Assembly (NCBI GenBank): GCA_033239525.1
Contig: BSYO01000038.1
Span: forward strand, 5,397,041-5,461,040
Reading direction: 5' to 3'
Source: Nepenthes gracilis
Lineage: Eukaryota; Streptophyta; Magnoliopsida; Caryophyllales; Nepenthaceae
DNA: 64,000 nucleotides
Shown one piece after another: positions 63,311 through 64,000 of the stretch; position 1 is the first letter of the stretch; every line of letters begins with the position of its first letter. The notes beneath the pieces are model-generated. The model ran no database searches. It saw nothing but the letters and a program-made list of their open reading frames with translations, and was not told where the DNA came from. Position numbers and translations under genes: made by a program.

Positions 63311-63532
63311 TTTTTTTTTTTTTTTTTGGGTAAGTAAGTGATTTGGATTAATGGGAGAAAATATTACAAGTACGGATTATCCTCAAGTGTTATTCCGACT
63401 TAAGGATAAACCAAAATAGCTAGGGCATTCCCCGAGCACTTAAATACAACCGATAAAACCAACTAATAGATAAAAATGCTGGTATTCATACTACACAAGT
63501 AACCACACAAAGGCAGTTGGGATCCCACACAA
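63311..63532 (-). mobile_element. Tail-containing insertion (222 bp) in LINE-H
   Basis: TSD GGGTGGGCTGGGATC (63296-63310, 63533-63547). Poly(T), GGGTAAGTAAG, hairpin 63377-63409 (arms TTATCCTCAAGT and ACTTAAGGATAA, loop of 9). Strongly 5'-truncated. Confidence 0.93.
63377..63409 (-). other. Tail hairpin H20 (variant subfamily)
   Basis: Plus-strand arms TTATCCTCAAGT and ACTTAAGGATAA, loop of 9; one mismatch. Confidence 0.88.
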
Positions 63533-64000
63533 GGGTGGGCTGGGATCACACTTTGGTTTCATGCAACGTCCTCGACTCGGAGGATCAAGTCGTTCATCTT
63601 GATGTCCTCTTCCTCGAGGAGAATACCCGATGCCTGCTATCTTTTATCTATGGTGCTAACTCTGAAATCTCTCGTAGACTCCTTTGGAATAGCCTTTGGA
63701 TGATGTCTAATCATCCGGGCAACCTCCCGTGGGCTGCACTTGGGGATTTCAACGCCATCAGATCCCTTCTGAGGCCTTGGGTGGTATCTAGCACAACAAA
63801 AGCTCGGTTGATCTGGATTACTGTCTTAGAGACTGTGATCTTGATGATGTTTGCCATGAGGTATGAACTATACCTGGAATGATGGCCGCGACTCTTCCCT
63901 TCGCATATTCAGAAAGCTTGATCGTGTAGTTGCGAATGGGCATTGGTTCGACAAATTCAGACGGGCTAAGGCCCTTTTTCCACCTGCCAGACTTTCCGAT
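63533..64000 (+). pseudogene. LINE-H ORF2, endonuclease domain, runs off the window
   Basis: Reading: RVGWDHTLVSCNVLDSEDQV, LEENTRCLLSFIYGANSEIS, NHPGNLPWAALGDFNAI, then a frameshift near 63770 and DVCHE..YTWNDGRDSSLRI, KLDRVVANGHWFDKFRRAKA, FPPARLSD. This is the EN domain of a plus-strand LINE close to LINE-A and LINE-F. Its first 65 or so codons are not found, so it appears 5'-truncated near 63280. Confidence 0.92.

Noticed and set aside
6265..63409. Twenty similar hairpins as a CRISPR-like array or microRNA cluster
   Set aside because: They lie on both strands at irregular distances, each next to its own poly(A) tail; the stems (12-17 bp) are too short for typical plant microRNA precursors.

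Overview
This is plant nuclear DNA (most likely an angiosperm) from a scaffold-level assembly; a run of exactly 100 N at 42296-42395 is a placeholder gap. I found no host gene. Nearly all of the 64 kb consists of nested non-LTR retrotransposons of the plant L1 type. The signs are ORF1 proteins with a DUF4283/RRM-like domain, ORF2 proteins with an AP-like endonuclease (EN), a reverse transcriptase (RT) and a C-terminal zf-RVT knuckle, poly(A) tails, 5' truncations and target-site duplications (TSDs) of 11-18 bp. I saw no LTR retrotransposon or DNA transposon. The species cannot be named from this sequence.

Layout. Copies with ORF2 are called LINE-A to LINE-H. LINE-A (minus, 793-15545) is split by a full-length copy, LINE-B (minus, 6204-14728, TSD GAGTTTCTCTCC). 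LINE-C (minus, 17072-26276) is split by a chimeric plus-strand element (17534-20826), an ORF1-only element (21280-25091) and a 26-bp tail-only insertion. LINE-D (minus, 26277-29959) is split by a plus-strand ORF-less element (27853-29325). LINE-E (plus, 29960 to about 41761) is split at 31752-32463 and 34172-40152; the second insert is an ORF1-only fragment that itself contains another ORF1-only element. After the gap comes a 3'UTR fragment with a degenerate minisatellite. LINE-G (plus, 43939-59663) is split by a 2.4 kb nested insert, by the 8.65 kb LINE-F (47789-56439) and by a 2.35 kb ORF-less element (57084-59433). A further ORF1-only element (59848 to about 63280) and the start of LINE-H (plus) close the window.

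How the parts work together. Autonomous copies run 5'UTR, ORF1, ORF2, a long 3'UTR and poly(A). The 3'UTR begins with A-run-delimited modules, continues with about 2 kb of CTG-rich DNA and ends in a conserved tail. That tail carries a roughly 17-bp hairpin and terminates in ACTTACTTACC followed by the A-run. The same tail ends three other kinds of element: ORF1-only elements with no ORF2, ORF-less elements (5'UTR, a short ATG-GCY leader and the CTG-rich body), and tail-only insertions of 15-60 bp. The simplest reading, which is inference, is that one ORF2 machinery recognises the tail and mobilises a graded set of dependants. Twenty tail hairpins are visible, and many differ by changes that keep the stem paired. 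Every ORF1 and ORF2 here carries at least one disabling lesion, so all are annotated as pseudogenes.
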